Source: Zygnema cylindricum
Lineage: Eukaryota; Streptophyta; Zygnematophyceae; Zygnematales; Zygnemataceae
Assembly: GCA_037447655.1 (NCBI GenBank)
Contig: JBBHKE010003275.1
Coordinates: 57,501 to 121,500, forward strand
DNA length: 64,000 nt
Direction of reading: 5' to 3'
Numbering within the stretch: the stretch's first letter is position 1; each line of letters begins with the position of its first letter. A program made the position numbers and the translations under genes. Of this stretch, positions 24,483-34,587 are shown in pieces. The notes below the pieces were generated by a model. That model was not told the DNA's origin. It saw only the letters and a program-made list of their open reading frames with translations, and made no database searches.

Positions 24483-25392
24483 TGTTGTTTTTAAAAACTT
24501 TATCCTCGGTAGATAGACCTGTGAGGGGAGATTTGTAACTTAGAATATTTTTGGATTAAGGATGGTGTAATACTTACCTTAAATAGTGTAACAGTGTAGA
24601 AGTTACTCTAAGAGCAATTGTACGGTCACATAGACACGCGTAAACATTTCAGACTATGCAGGAAGTGCGGAATGGACCTGGACACATCACATCGATCGGA
24701 CAAGTGAATTGGGGAAATTGGGCGGACAGAAAGTGAACCGAACATGTGTGAATTCAAATGTGAAAGATAAATAGCACACATTGATTAAGATCAGACTGAT
24801 AACGGAAAATTGAATGGGGACCATGGATGACGAGGTGATTCGTAAGCAACCCACATATTCATACAAAATATACCACATCGAGATGGACGCATCTACAGTT
24901 GCTGACTATGCAAGCAACATTTGGTGTACGATATCAATTTGTGAATACTTGATAGAACAAGATTTTGTAGCTTAGTGGATTAGCAAATAGTGTTTCACTA
25001 TTCAGTTTTAGGCTAGTTGCAATTTGGTTTTTGGAAGTACATTAGCGTACTTTGTCGTACTACAGTACAGTACCATTATTACGGATACTGACTGCTGATT
25101 GGCTGATGAGCTTTAGACATTCTTTCAGTGTATAAAGTTTAGGACTTAAAAAAAAATTGGTATCTAGTTTTGGGAAAATGGGAAATTTAAAGGCATTTTT
25201 TGGGAAACTTGCATCTCTCATATCTTATGGTTTACAAGATCATTTATATTGTACATGTGGGAATTAACAGTGTGTGTACTAGTTTGTGTGTGTGCCAATT
25301 CTTGGGGTAATTGGATTTGTGAGTTAGGTTTTACAGTGTGTCAAAAGTTGTTGTTTGTAAGGAATTCTTGTAAAGCTTCTGCTTAAACAACA
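24483..25392 (+). repeat. 5' LTR of copia-2A
   Basis: A 910-bp LTR with ends TGTTGTTTTT...AAACAACA, homologous to 36908-37929. It lacks about 55 bp near its right end that, in related LTRs, holds the gag start codon. Confidence 0.87.
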
Positions 25393-25403
25393 GGTTATGG
25401 GCA
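25393..25403 (+). promoter_or_regulatory. Primer-binding site of copia-2A (initiator tRNA-Met, internal)
   Basis: GGTTATGGGCA directly follows the LTR end. Drosophila copia uses GGTTATGGGCC-type sites that pair with the anticodon region of initiator tRNA-Met, so a half-tRNA primer is the likely mode. Confidence 0.7.
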
Positions 25404-25751
25404 TGTCTCTAAGAATTCTTGTTTTTACTCGACAGAAATATGCTTACTGGGCAAACATGGTTGAGTCTTACTTTGAAATTGCAAGTTTATTGTAAATTTT
25501 GGATGGATCACTTGATGAAGCTGAACCAACTTGGGCAAAGAAGAATTCGCAAGCTCGAAATGCTCTCAAACTATGTCTTTTGGAGAATATGGTTATGTCA
25601 CGAATCAAGATGAAGAAGGCGATTGACATTTGGAAATCACTTAAGGCGTCTTATGAGAAGGCGAATGTTCAAGAGGAACTTCTGTTGGAAGGAGAAATCT
25701 GGGACTACAAATATTTCGGGGGAACAATGGCCGAGTATATAGATAACTTCA

Positions 25752-26922
25752 TGAAACTGTGTATGCTCCATTGCCCACAGAATCACGGATCCAAAAGAAG
25801 CTAATATAGATAGTGCCAACTCCAAGTTGATATAAACCCAAAGGATTGACCCCTTAACAATCAGAACCTCATTAAAGCTTCACCCTTGTGAAATAAGACT
25901 TTCTGTGTGCTCAGTTTCACCACAAAATGAAAAGTTAGAATATGAGTTTTGGACACATTCACCCACTTTGACTTTCCCTTAGAAATGCGGCCACTTTGGC
26001 AGGCAAAAACTCTGACCGGCTACACCCCTGTGTAGCGTGGACTTCCGTGAGTCCGCAACCAAAAGAATCACTGAAAATGGTCATGTAAATTGATAGATAT
26101 GAATGGTCAAAGATGACCCTTTTGTATAGGAGCTCTATCAAAGAGAGGCTGCTACCTACTAAATTTTCTAAGTCTTATCTCTCTCTAAAACTCTATCTAC
26201 TAACGTTTGGCACCAATCGAATTACTGTGTCGTACAGAAAAGTACAGGTGCCGGTGTACTTTCTGTACGGCCATCGTACGACATGGCCAAAATGTCGACA
26301 CATGTCATCTCCAGATTCGTTCACGTAATCCCTGGAGATGACGCGATCCAATGTCATTTTGCCACGTTTCATCCTATGTGGCGATGACCTCAAACCGCCG
26401 CAATCTTCTTCCGCGATCTTGGCATCCTTTCCGGCCTTCCGATCGAAACCAGGTTTTGATCGTAGTCGTCATAAATACGTGCGCAGTATTTGTTTCGCGT
26501 TCGAAACAAATGCGCGGTATCCGTTTTATAACCTTACCGTACTCCGTAATATTTTTAACTGTATCTATGCACTAAGTATTTATTGCTGTTAAACGAATTA
26601 GTATACGTGTTAATATTTATATGTTTATCAAACAAATCATATCGAATCACTAGTTCTAGACTTAACGGATAAAGCCGACGTCTACGGGTGTCTTGACGGA
26701 CATCAGGTACCACGATCAATTCCTGGGTTCGTCAAGTATATTTTGGTAAGTCTAACTAACTTATCCCCTGTCTTATCTAGAGAGCTCAGGCAGCCATGGC
26801 TCTAGCTCCCTATCCAACCTTCAGTGACTACAACAAGTGTGGGGGCTTGGAGAGGGGAGTTAGAGGCTGCCTATGTCTTTTTCTATGCTATTATAGACCT
26901 ATAAAATACACAAATATCAACA
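25752..26922 (-). repeat. Solo LTR, family 1 subtype b
   Basis: An 1171-bp LTR with TG...CA ends flanked by an exact CTTCA duplication (25747-25751 and 26923-26927). It is inserted in copia-2A gag. Minus-strand orientation follows from comparison with the LTR that precedes a primer site at 42978. Its internal region is gone, presumably by LTR-LTR recombination. The same subtype is at 44862-44909 plus 63046-64000. Confidence 0.9.
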
Positions 26923-26990
26923 CTTCAGAGCTCTAATTGATGCTTATGCTTGTGCTGGTGGCTCTTTCCATGAGTTCCAGTAGGTTGCTT

Positions 26991-27060
26991 TGATCATTAG
27001 AGGTCTTCCTAGCAGTATGAAAGATTGATCATTAGAGGTCTTCCTAACATTTTGAAAGAT
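26991..27060 (+). repeat. 35-bp tandem duplication in copia-2A gag
   Basis: Two adjacent copies starting TGATCATTAGAGGTCTTCC at 26991 and 27026, diverged at a few bases. In the ancestral protein it would duplicate the IIRGLP segment. Confidence 0.85.
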
Positions 27061-27358
27061 GCGTGTGCTAAACTGAAAAAGCATGATAAAGCTAGCTGGA
27101 CACTTCAATTAGCTATTAATTTTAGTCTAGAAGAGCAGTCTACGTCAAATATCCTTAATAGAGAGAAGCAAGTAGAGGCATTTAGCACAGATTTTGATAG
27201 GAAATGTCAGTTTAACCAGCAGAGAAATCAGTTTAATAAGCAAATGAATCAGTTTAACCCGAATTAGAGTCAGTTCAAATAGTTTAATCATGGGTAGAAT
27301 AGACAATCTTTTATTGTTTTTTTTTATTGTTGAAAGAAAGGTCATTGATATAGGTACT

Positions 27359-28166
27359 TGTTGTCTTTTTGGAAAGATTTCAGTCTCAGAGCAGCGCAGC
27401 AGCGCAACTGCTATACGGAAGAGCAGCGCAGCTGCTATACAGCAGAGCTGCGCAGCAGCAGAGCAGCGCAGCAGCGAAGCTGCGACACAGACAGGACAAA
27501 CGCAGCTGCGGTTACTTTGGATAAGATCCGTACGGACAACGCAGCTGCTACTATCTTGGATATGATTCGGTGTAGGACACCGCAGCCGCGGGTGATGTAA
27601 ATGTGATCCGGTACGGGACAACGCAGCTGCGATTGATATGAATCTAGTCAACGGACGAGATTCATAAGAGTATCACAAGTGACTTAGCCGACAAGTATTT
27701 GTACAAACACTTAATCTAGATTCTGAGTAATATTGACTGTACAATGATAGATTGGGTTGGCACGATCAAGGACACGTAGATCTCAGTAGGTGGGTTGATT
27801 TTGGACGTACCTCTCAGGTACACTGTTATCGACGGTATTACACCGAAAGTATAAGACTTAGGACTTACAACATTTTTATGTATCCAGACTTCCAAGTAGT
27901 AAAACTGCAGACAGTTTTTGGGAAACTTCTGAGTATTATATCTTGAGTGTTATTGGGTCAATTGTGCTGAAACTTTGGGAGTTGTCAGTGTTTATGCTAC
28001 TCTATATTCTTATAGAGTTTTGTGAGATTTGGATGCTTGTATAAGAATTGGTGAGCACTTAAGATCAGCTGTTTGGTTGGATTCTTGATAGCTTCTGAGA
28101 GTGTATCATGTCTACTTCTTCTACTATTGGTGCTCCTCCACCTGCGCCGGTGGTTGTAGAACAACA
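27359..28166 (+). repeat. 5' LTR of copia-2B
   Basis: An 808-bp LTR with inverted TGTTGT...ACAACA ends. The left part holds GCAGC/CAGCTG-rich repeats (27390-27490) and then about three degenerate ~55-bp units, each with an ACAACGCAGCTGC-like core (27495-27640). The gag start codon (28108) lies inside it. Confidence 0.9.
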
Positions 28167-28782
28167 GGTTATGGGCCTGTCATCAAGAATTCCTATCTTT
28201 TCCGGGGATAAGTATGTTTATTGGGCGGATATGGTGGAGACACATTTTGAAAATATCAATCTTTTGGATATATTGGATGGTTCTTTGGATGAATCTGATC
28301 CGTCATGGTCTAAGAAAAATACGCAGGCTCGTTCTATTTTGAAATTTTGTATATCTGAGGACTTAGCTATGTCTCGGATAAAAATGAAAAAAGCAATTGA
28401 TATCTGGAAATCAATTAAAAGTGATTATGAAAAGGCTAATGTTCAGGAAGAACTTTTGTTGGCTGGAAAAATTTGGGACTATAAGTACACTGGCGGTACA
28501 ATGGCTGAATATTCTAACAAATTTCGTATTCTTGTAGATGCACATGCTTGTGCCGGTGGGGTATTTCCTCAATTTCAACAGGAAGCATTGCTCATGAGGG
28601 GTCTCCCTCGTAGTATGAAAGGAGCATCTGACATGCTCAAACAGAAAGATAAAGCTAGCTGGACTTTACAGTTAGCGATCAATATTTTATTAGAGGAGGA
28701 AGCTATATCTACCATCCTCAATGTTGAGCAAGTAGAGGCTTTTAATTCAGAATTTGGAAAGAAAGGTCAATTTAATCATTAA
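28108..28782 (+). CDS. gag: Copia-2B gag (premature stop before the zinc knuckle)
   Basis: A 224-residue Gag of the UBN2/copia type: GDKYVYWADMVETHFE, DGSLDESDPSWSKKN, MSRIKMKKAIDIWKS, YEKANVQEELLLAGKIWDYK, MRGLPRSMKG and KASWTLQLAIN. The ATG lies within the 5' LTR, 59 nt before its end, so the frame reads through the primer site (encoding VMGL). A TAA at 28780 ends it. The same frame continues open to 29038 with a CCHC knuckle (CFYCSERGHGYKFC), so one mutation separates it from a longer Gag. Gag would form the particle and bind RNA. Confidence 0.85.
   Translation: MSTSSTIGAPPPAPVVVEQQVMGLSSRIPIFSGDKYVYWADMVETHFENINLLDILDGSLDESDPSWSKKNTQARSILKFCISEDLAMSRIKMKKAIDIWKSIKSDYEKANVQEELLLAGKIWDYKYTGGTMAEYSNKFRILVDAHACAGGVFPQFQQEALLMRGLPRSMKGASDMLKQKDKASWTLQLAINILLEEEAISTILNVEQVEAFNSEFGKKGQFNH
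28167..28177 (+). promoter_or_regulatory. Primer-binding site of copia-2B (initiator tRNA-Met, internal)
   Basis: GGTTATGGGCC immediately follows the LTR end ACAACA. It matches the Drosophila copia site that pairs with the anticodon region of initiator tRNA-Met. It lies inside the gag reading frame. Confidence 0.78.
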
Positions 28783-29063
28783 AGTAATCAGTTTACCCAA
28801 TTCAGACAGTTTAATCTGGGGGGAAATAGAAAATCAAACAATGCATGTTTTTATTGTAGTGAGAGAGGTCATGGATACAAATTCTGTCCTAAACTTAGAC
28901 AAGCTAACGATTCATGTTTATACAGGCCGGGATGGCAACAAAGTCAGTTTTACAAAAGCTTCACGAGGCCTACACCTCGTGAAATGCACTGTTTTCAGCT
29001 TCTTCATCACTCCAAGACGAAACTCTGACATTTTCTGAGGAGGACGACACAGATCAATTCGCT

Positions 29064-30164
29064 ATGGCGGCAGCAATGGAAGGCGCAAAGGACCCTGGAT
29101 GGATTATGGATACAGGAGCGTCAGCGCATATGTGTTGGAACAAGGACATCTTCAAAAATCTGAAAGCCACGCCGGAGAAAAATATTTATTATGCTTGTGG
29201 AATGAGTGTCCAAACTCGTGCAATGGGTGATGTGTCCTTGCTAGTTGATGTGGATGGAAAAGCAATTGAAAGGACTCTTCACAATGTCTTATTTGTGCCT
29301 GACTTTAAGAAAAATCTGTTTTCTACGTCGTTGGTTGAGAGTAAAGGCTTTGAAGTAAGTTTGAAAAACGGTCGGCAGGTTGTTAGCAAAAACGGCAAGG
29401 TTGCAGTTACAGGTACTAGAGATAGTAGCAAGATGTATCGCATGGATATGGCTAATACAAAAGAAAATGATGTTTTGTACTCCGGTGTTTTGCACTCAGA
29501 TGAGTTGTGGCATAAAAGATTAGGCCATGTCAACTATGATAGTTTGAAGAAAATGGTTGTTGCTGGAAAGATAGAGGGTGTATCAATCACAGATGGGCCG
29601 GTCAAGACTTGCGATGGTTGCGCTTTAGGCAAAATCCACAAATTGCCATTTCCTAAGAAGTCTGAGCATCGGTCGACGAAACTTTTACAACAAATTCCTT
29701 CGGATGTCTTTGGTCCGGCGAAGGTTCCTTCTGCCGGAGGGATGAAATATATGGTCACCTTCACAGATGATTTCTCCAGGTTTACAAAAGTTTACTTCAT
29801 GAAGGAGAAGAGTGAAGTGTTTGGTCACTTCAAACACTATAAAGCATGGGCTGAAAAACTTCATAATACATTTATTTTACAGCTCAGATCGGACAATGGT
29901 GGTGAATATACATCAAAAGAGTTTGAAACCTTTTTACTCGAGGAAGGCATTAGTCATCTATTGACTGTTCCATATTCACCGGAACAAAATGGGGTGTCGG
30001 AAAGACTGAATAGAACTCTTACAGAAAGCTCTAGATCTATGCTTGCAGATAAAAATGTGGATCCGAAATTTTGGGTTGAGGCTCTAAATTGTGCAGTTTA
30101 TATTAAAAATAGGATAGGATCAAGATCGGTAGACACAACTCCTTACGAAAATCTGGACAGGTAG
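29064..30164 (+). CDS. pol: Copia-2B protease and integrase
   Basis: A 366-residue frame. Aspartic protease active site DTGASAHM is near residue 17. The integrase zinc site is HKRLGHVNYDSL...CDGCALGK. The DDE core is D in PSDVFGPAKVP, D in RSDNGGEYTSKEF and E in PEQNGVSERLNRT, all intact. These enzymes would mature Gag-Pol and insert the cDNA. A frameshift separates the frame from gag, and it ends by frameshift/stop at 30164 before the GKR/FVF integrase tail. The natural product would be a single Gag-Pol polyprotein. Confidence 0.9.
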   Translation: MAAAMEGAKDPGWIMDTGASAHMCWNKDIFKNLKATPEKNIYYACGMSVQTRAMGDVSLLVDVDGKAIERTLHNVLFVPDFKKNLFSTSLVESKGFEVSLKNGRQVVSKNGKVAVTGTRDSSKMYRMDMANTKENDVLYSGVLHSDELWHKRLGHVNYDSLKKMVVAGKIEGVSITDGPVKTCDGCALGKIHKLPFPKKSEHRSTKLLQQIPSDVFGPAKVPSAGGMKYMVTFTDDFSRFTKVYFMKEKSEVFGHFKHYKAWAEKLHNTFILQLRSDNGGEYTSKEFETFLLEEGISHLLTVPYSPEQNGVSERLNRTLTESSRSMLADKNVDPKFWVEALNCAVYIKNRIGSRSVDTTPYENLDR

Positions 30165-30553
30165 CAAACCAGATGTTAGCCATTTGAAGGTCTTTGGTAG
30201 TCAATGCTATATATTGGATACGTCTACAGATAGATGAAAAATGGAACCGAAGGGATTACCGGGTATTCTGTTAGGATATGATGATCACTCGAAAGGTTAT
30301 AGAGTCTTTGTGTTTTAAAGACAGAAAATAGTTGTAGCTAGAAACATCATTGTTAAGGATGAACTAGACTCCATAGATTTATTTCACATGACAGAGCAGC
30401 AAAAGCAACAAAAAGTACAGGAGTATGTCATCTTAGATTGCATGCAGGAAATTGTCCCGCAGATTCCACAAACTCTGGTAATGACTCCGGAAACAGACTC
30501 TCTCCAACTTCCTCACCAACTTCGGGTCCAGACGGACCAAGATTAGTCAATAC

Positions 30554-30626
30554 ACACGGATCGCAACCAGCGCAATCAGCTAGACACGGATCGCAACCAG
30601 CGCAATCAGCGCAATCAGCGCAATGC
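30554..30626 (+). repeat. Tandem 30-bp and 9-bp repeats in copia-2B linker
   Basis: ACACGGATCGCAACCAGCGC occurs twice (30554 and 30584) and is followed by GCAATCAGC units. It lies in the poorly conserved linker between integrase and RT. Confidence 0.85.
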
Positions 30627-30732
30627 GCGACATCCGAGGATCTCAGCCTCAGAATTTCCGGGGGGAAGAAGATCAAGCAGTCGCCTGCAAGCAAGCTCTC
30701 ACTTTGCCTACTCGGCACTCTCAGGGGAGCCC

Positions 30733-31488
30733 TTGACCATCCAAGAGGCCTTCTCAACACCAGAGCGGAATCACTGGATTGAGGCGGCAAACGACGAAAT
30801 GAAGTCGATCATGGAGGCTCAAACATGGGAGCTCGTGGACCTTCCTCCAGACCGAAAAGCGATCGGCAGCAAATGGGTATTCAAGGTGAAGTTAAATCCC
30901 GATAACACCATTGAACGCTATAAGGCCAGGCTTGTGGCAAAGGGGTACAATCAAAAGGAAGGAATCGATTTTGAAGAAGCATTTTCTCCGGTTGTAAGAT
31001 TTCCAACAGTTAGGATTTTGCTGTCCCTAGCTGCTATAGAAGATATGGAAATTCATCAGATGGATGTAAAAACGGCCTTTTTGCATGGAGAACTAGAAGA
31101 GACCATTTACATGCAGCAGCCTGAAAAGTATGTGGAACCAGGAAAAGAGCACTTAGTATGCAAGTTGCTAAAATCTTTGTACAGCCTAAAACAGGCCCCG
31201 AGACAGTGGAATATAAAGCTTGATGAATTCCTGACTAGTCTAGGATTTCAAAGGATAAGTTCTGATCACTCTGTCTACGTTCTAAAGGGTGAAAATGGGA
31301 TAGTGTATATAGCGGTATATGTAGATGATTTGCTATTAATTAGCAAATCAATGGCTGAAATTAACAAAATCAAAACTGCTCTAAACTCACGGTTCGAGAT
31401 GAAAGACCTCAGTGAAGCAAAATATATTTTGGGTATCCAGGTAGAGAGGGACAGAAATAAGAAAATAATAAAATTGACTCAAAAATAG
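30733..31488 (+). CDS. pol: Copia-2B reverse transcriptase
   Basis: A 251-residue frame covering the RT domain: ERNHWIEAANDEMKSIMEAQT, KWVFKVKLNPDNTIERYKAR, RFPTVRILLSLAA, HQMDVKTAFLHGELEE, LYSLKQAPRQWN, and the catalytic YVDDLLL near residue 198, followed by LSEAKYILGIQVERD. All core motifs are present. It ends at a TAG (31486-31488); the same protein resumes in the next frame as RNase H. Confidence 0.9.
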   Translation: MTIQEAFSTPERNHWIEAANDEMKSIMEAQTWELVDLPPDRKAIGSKWVFKVKLNPDNTIERYKARLVAKGYNQKEGIDFEEAFSPVVRFPTVRILLSLAAIEDMEIHQMDVKTAFLHGELEETIYMQQPEKYVEPGKEHLVCKLLKSLYSLKQAPRQWNIKLDEFLTSLGFQRISSDHSVYVLKGENGIVYIAVYVDDLLLISKSMAEINKIKTALNSRFEMKDLSEAKYILGIQVERDRNKKIIKLTQK

Positions 31489-31500
31489 GCTATTGGAAAC

Positions 31501-32304
31501 ATGCTAGATGAGTACGGAATGCGGGGGGCAAAAGGATGTTTAACTCTAATGGAGTTTCGGCAGAAGTTAGAGGGAGAAGAGACAGAACCAGGTGTCATTG
31601 TTAGCGAGTATTTAGAATCAGGAGAGGATGATCCTATGGCAATAATACCTTATAGCCAGATAGTGGGAAGCTTAATATACTTCATAAACTGTACCCGTCC
31701 TGACATTGCTGCAGCAGTCGGGGTACTGAGTAGGAGTCTAGAAAATCCGAGAAAATCTGATCTGGATGCAGCAAAGAGAGTCTTAAGATATTTGGCAGGA
31801 ACTAAAGATCTCAAACTCACTCTAGGCGGAGGAGAAGTCAAGCTGCAAACATGGAGTGATGGAAGCTATGGCGACATGCCAAGCCGGAAATCTACCACGG
31901 GATTCGTTCTACAAGTTGGGAACGGTACTTGCTGCTAGAGCAGCAAACTTCAAAAGGTGACAGCATAGTCGACAATGGAGTCGGAATATATGGCACCAAG
32001 CTCGGCCCTCAAAGAACTCTTATGGGTAAAATCCATGTTACAAGAACTAGGATACATGCAAGTTGGTCCGCAGGTGATTTGGTGTGATAACCAGGCTGCC
32101 ATTGCCATTGCTTCTAACCCGAGTCATCACTTCAAAAGCAAGCACATGGATGTACGATTACACTTTGTAAGAGAAAAAGTGTTCTCTAGAGTGATTAAAT
32201 TATGTTACTTACCAGATGCAAAAATGATTGCTGATATGCTCACTAAAGCTCTTCCTGCTCCTAAGCTGAAGTATTGTAGGGAAGCAGTGGGATTAAGTGA
32301 ATAG
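31501..32304 (+). pseudogene. pol: Copia-2B RNase H, interrupted by stops
   Basis: Two collinear frames, 31501-31938 and 31975-32304. The first has SLIYFINCTRPDIAAAVGVLSRS and WSDGSYGD and ends at a TAG in CC*SSKLQ. The second has STMESEYMAPSSALKELLWVK, IWCDNQAAIAIASNPSHH, KHMDVRLHFVREK and ADMLTKALPAPK. Two stop codons (near 31937 and 31968) split it. Both parts are otherwise well conserved and stop at 32304, before the polypurine tract. Confidence 0.87.
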
Positions 32305-32367
32305 CTATTTGCTATACTGCGACACTGTGGTAGTTTATCACCGCAGCTGCGCTGGTATACTGATTCT

Positions 32368-32382
32368 AAAGCTTTAGGGGAG
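32368..32382 (+). promoter_or_regulatory. Polypurine tract of copia-2B
   Basis: AAAGCTTTAGGGGAG directly precedes the TG of the 3' LTR. The same tract occurs before the LTRs at 36908 and 39966. It would prime plus-strand DNA synthesis. Confidence 0.8.
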
Positions 32383-33186
32383 TGTTGTCTTTTTGGAAAG
32401 CTTTCAGTCTCAGAGCAGCGCGGCAGCGCAACTGCTATACGGAAGAGCAGCGCAGCTTCTATACAGCAGAGCTACGTAGCAGCAGAGCAGCGCAGCAGCG
32501 AAGCTGCGACACAGACGGGACAAACGCAGCTGCGGTTACTTTTGATAAGATCCGTACGGACAACGCAGCTGCTACTATCTTGGATATGATTCGGTGCAAG
32601 ACACCGCAGCCACGGGTGATGTAAATGTGATCCGGTACGGGACAACGCAGCTGCAATTGATATGAATCTAGTCAACGGACGAGATTCATAAGAGTATCAC
32701 AAGTGACTTAGCCGACAAGTATTTGTACAAACACTTAATCTAGATTCTGAGTAATATTGAGTGTACAATGATAGATTGGGTTGGCACGATCAAGGACACG
32801 TAGATCTCAGTAGGTGGGTTGATTTTGGACGTACCTCTCACGTACACTGTTATCGACGGTAGAACACCGAAAGTATAAGACTTAGGACTTACAGCATTTT
32901 TATGTATCCAGACTTCCAAGTAGTAAAACTGCAGACAGTTTTTGGGAAACTTATGAGTATTATATCTAGAGTGTTGTTGGGTCAATTGTGCTGAAACTTT
33001 GGGAGTTGTCAGTGTTTATGCTACTCTATATTCTGATAGAGTTTTGTGAGATTTGGATGCTTGTATAAGAATTGGTGAGCACTTAAGAGCAGCTGTTTGG
33101 TAGGATTCTTGATAGCTTCTGAGAGTGTATCATGTCTACTTCTTCTACTACTGCTGCTCCTCCACCTGCACCGGTGGTTGTAGATT

Positions 33187-33400
33187 GGCACGTGAAGCCG
33201 GTCCAATACGGGGTAGAATATGGAATATCCATACTCGGGCCGCCCGTAAGAAAAGGGTACGGACCCGCCAGTCTCTACATCGAGCTGGTGGCACTGTGGC
33301 AGTGCGTTCGCAGCTGAAGTGAAAGGTCCCAGGTTCGAACCCTGGCCGGCTCAATTTTTCCAAGTGTGGGACATGCCGAATCTCGGATTTCTAAGAAATC
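33187..33400 (+). mobile_element. Probable SINE-like insertion at the end of the copia-2B LTR
   Basis: Sequence absent from the partner LTR, containing a complete tRNA cloverleaf (33282-33353). The flanking LTR bases are too short to confirm a target duplication. No protein is encoded. It could instead be a template-switch product acquired during reverse transcription. Confidence 0.5.
33282..33353 (+). tRNA. tRNA-like cloverleaf, anticodon CTG by position (probable pseudogene or SINE head)
   Basis: A 72-nt fold with a 7-bp acceptor stem (GAGCTGG/CCGGCTC, one G-U), a 4-bp D stem (GCAC/GTGC), a 5-bp anticodon stem (TTCGC/GTGAA, one G-U), a 5-nt variable loop and a 5-bp T stem (CCAGG/CCTGG) with loop TTCGAAC. 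The anticodon loop is AGCTGAA, so position 33 is G instead of the universal U. The anticodon would be CTG (Gln). The missing U33 and the retroelement context argue against a working gene. Confidence 0.5.
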
Positions 33401-34519
33401 TAACAGTACTGACCTAAACTGAGAAAGGCAAATGAGATAGGTTTATATCGGCCAGGTTGGCAGCAAAGTCAATTTAACTAGGGCTTTTTTGGTCATCAGT
33501 TACAAAACAACTCATTGTTTTCTTCATCTGTCACTTAGGAAGATGAGTCTTTGACCTTCAATGAGCAAGATAAATCTGAGTTATTTGCCATGGCGGCAAC
33601 AATGGAAGGCTCAAAGGACGTCGAATGGATCATGGGCACAAGGGCATCGGCCCACATGTGTTGGAACAAGGGATTTTTTACCAACTTGAAGACAACACCT
33701 GCAAAGAATATCTACTATGCTTGTGGCATGAGTGTCCCGCCTTGTGCTGAGGGTGATGTTGCATTGCTGGTTGATGTAGGAGGAAAGTCTATAGAGAGAA
33801 CACTTCATAATGTCTTATATGTTCCGGACTTCAAAAAGAATCTGATTTCTAATTCTTTGGTTGATAGCTAAGGTTTTTAGGTCACCCTTAAGGGGGTAGG
33901 CAGGTTGTAAACAAGCTAAGAAAGATAGCTCTGACACGAACTAGAGATGAGAGCAAAATGTATCGCATGAACATGGCTGTTTCTAAGGAAAATGATGTTC
34001 TCTACTCTGGTGTAATATAAGCAAATGAATTATGGCATAATAGGCTAGGATATGTTCACTATGACAATTTGACAAAAATGGTGCAAGCTTGGAAAGTAGA
34101 AGGTGTTTTTCTCACAGATAAGCTAGTTAAAACTTGTGATGGCTGCTCCTTAGGAAAGATACATAAATTGCCATTTCTATAGGAAACAAATCATAGATCG
34201 ACAAAAGTCTTGCAGCCAATTCACTCGGATGTTTTGGCACCTGCTCAGGTGCCCTCTACTAGGGGGGTTTGTTTTATCATAATATTTACAGATGACTTCT
34301 CCAGATTCACTAAAGTTTACTTCATGAAAGATAAGAGTGAAGTGTTCCAACACTTCAAACACTACAAAGCTTAAGTGGAAAAACTGTATGGTGTTCCGAT
34401 TTTGGAACTCAGATCGGACAATGGAGGAGACTATATATCATAAGAGTTCAAAAATTTTATACTGGATGTGGGTATAAGTCGCTAGCTCATTGTTCCTTAC
34501 ACTCCTCAACATAAAGGTG

Positions 34520-34587
34520 TTTCGGAAAGATTTAACAGAATCATTACAGAATGTTTCGGAAAGATTAAACAGAATCATTAGAGAATG
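34520..34587 (+). repeat. 34-bp tandem duplication in copia-2A integrase
   Basis: Two adjacent copies beginning TTTCGGAAAGATT at 34520 and 34554, covering the ERFNRI segment after the catalytic Glu region. Confidence 0.85.

Larger units (their letters stand above)
25404..27353 (+). pseudogene. gag: Copia-2A gag, interrupted by a solo LTR
   Basis: Gag-like blocks match those of copia-2B: DGSLDEAEPTWAKKNSQAR, MSRIKMKKAIDIWKS, YEKANVQEELLLEGEIWDYK and GTMAEYIDNFM up to 25746; then, after the solo LTR, LIDAYACAGGSF, IIRGLP and KASWTLQLAIN up to 27353. Stops are present, for example in the CCHC region near 27270-27350. The zinc knuckle is broken by the copia-2B insertion. It once packaged element RNA; no functional protein can be made. 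Confidence 0.83.
32383..33405 (+). repeat. 3' LTR of copia-2B with a tRNA-bearing insertion
   Basis: It is homologous to 27359-28166 up to about 33186, where it leaves the LTR about 10 nt short of the expected end. About 210 bp of unrelated sequence follows, then TCTAACA and the GTACT duplication. The GCAGC-rich and ~55-bp repeats of the 5' LTR are conserved. Confidence 0.85.
27354..33410 (+). mobile_element. Copia-2B: Ty1/copia element nested in copia-2A
   Basis: A 6-kb element spanning 27359-33405 with an exact GTACT duplication (27354-27358 and 33406-33410), inserted in the zinc-knuckle region of copia-2A gag. 5' LTR 27359-28166, primer site, gag, protease, integrase, RT, RNase H, polypurine tract, 3' LTR 32383-33405. 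The 3' LTR carries an extra 210-bp segment with a tRNA cloverleaf close to its right end. Only a few stops and frameshifts interrupt the coding region. Confidence 0.92.

Noticed and set aside
27390-27490. CRISPR-like array from the regular GCAGC units
   Set aside because: There are no unique spacers; the units are degenerate, lie within an LTR, and the DNA is eukaryotic.
30438-30782. Host protein in the copia-2B linker
   Set aside because: It is the integrase-RT linker read in alternative frames over the tandem repeat.
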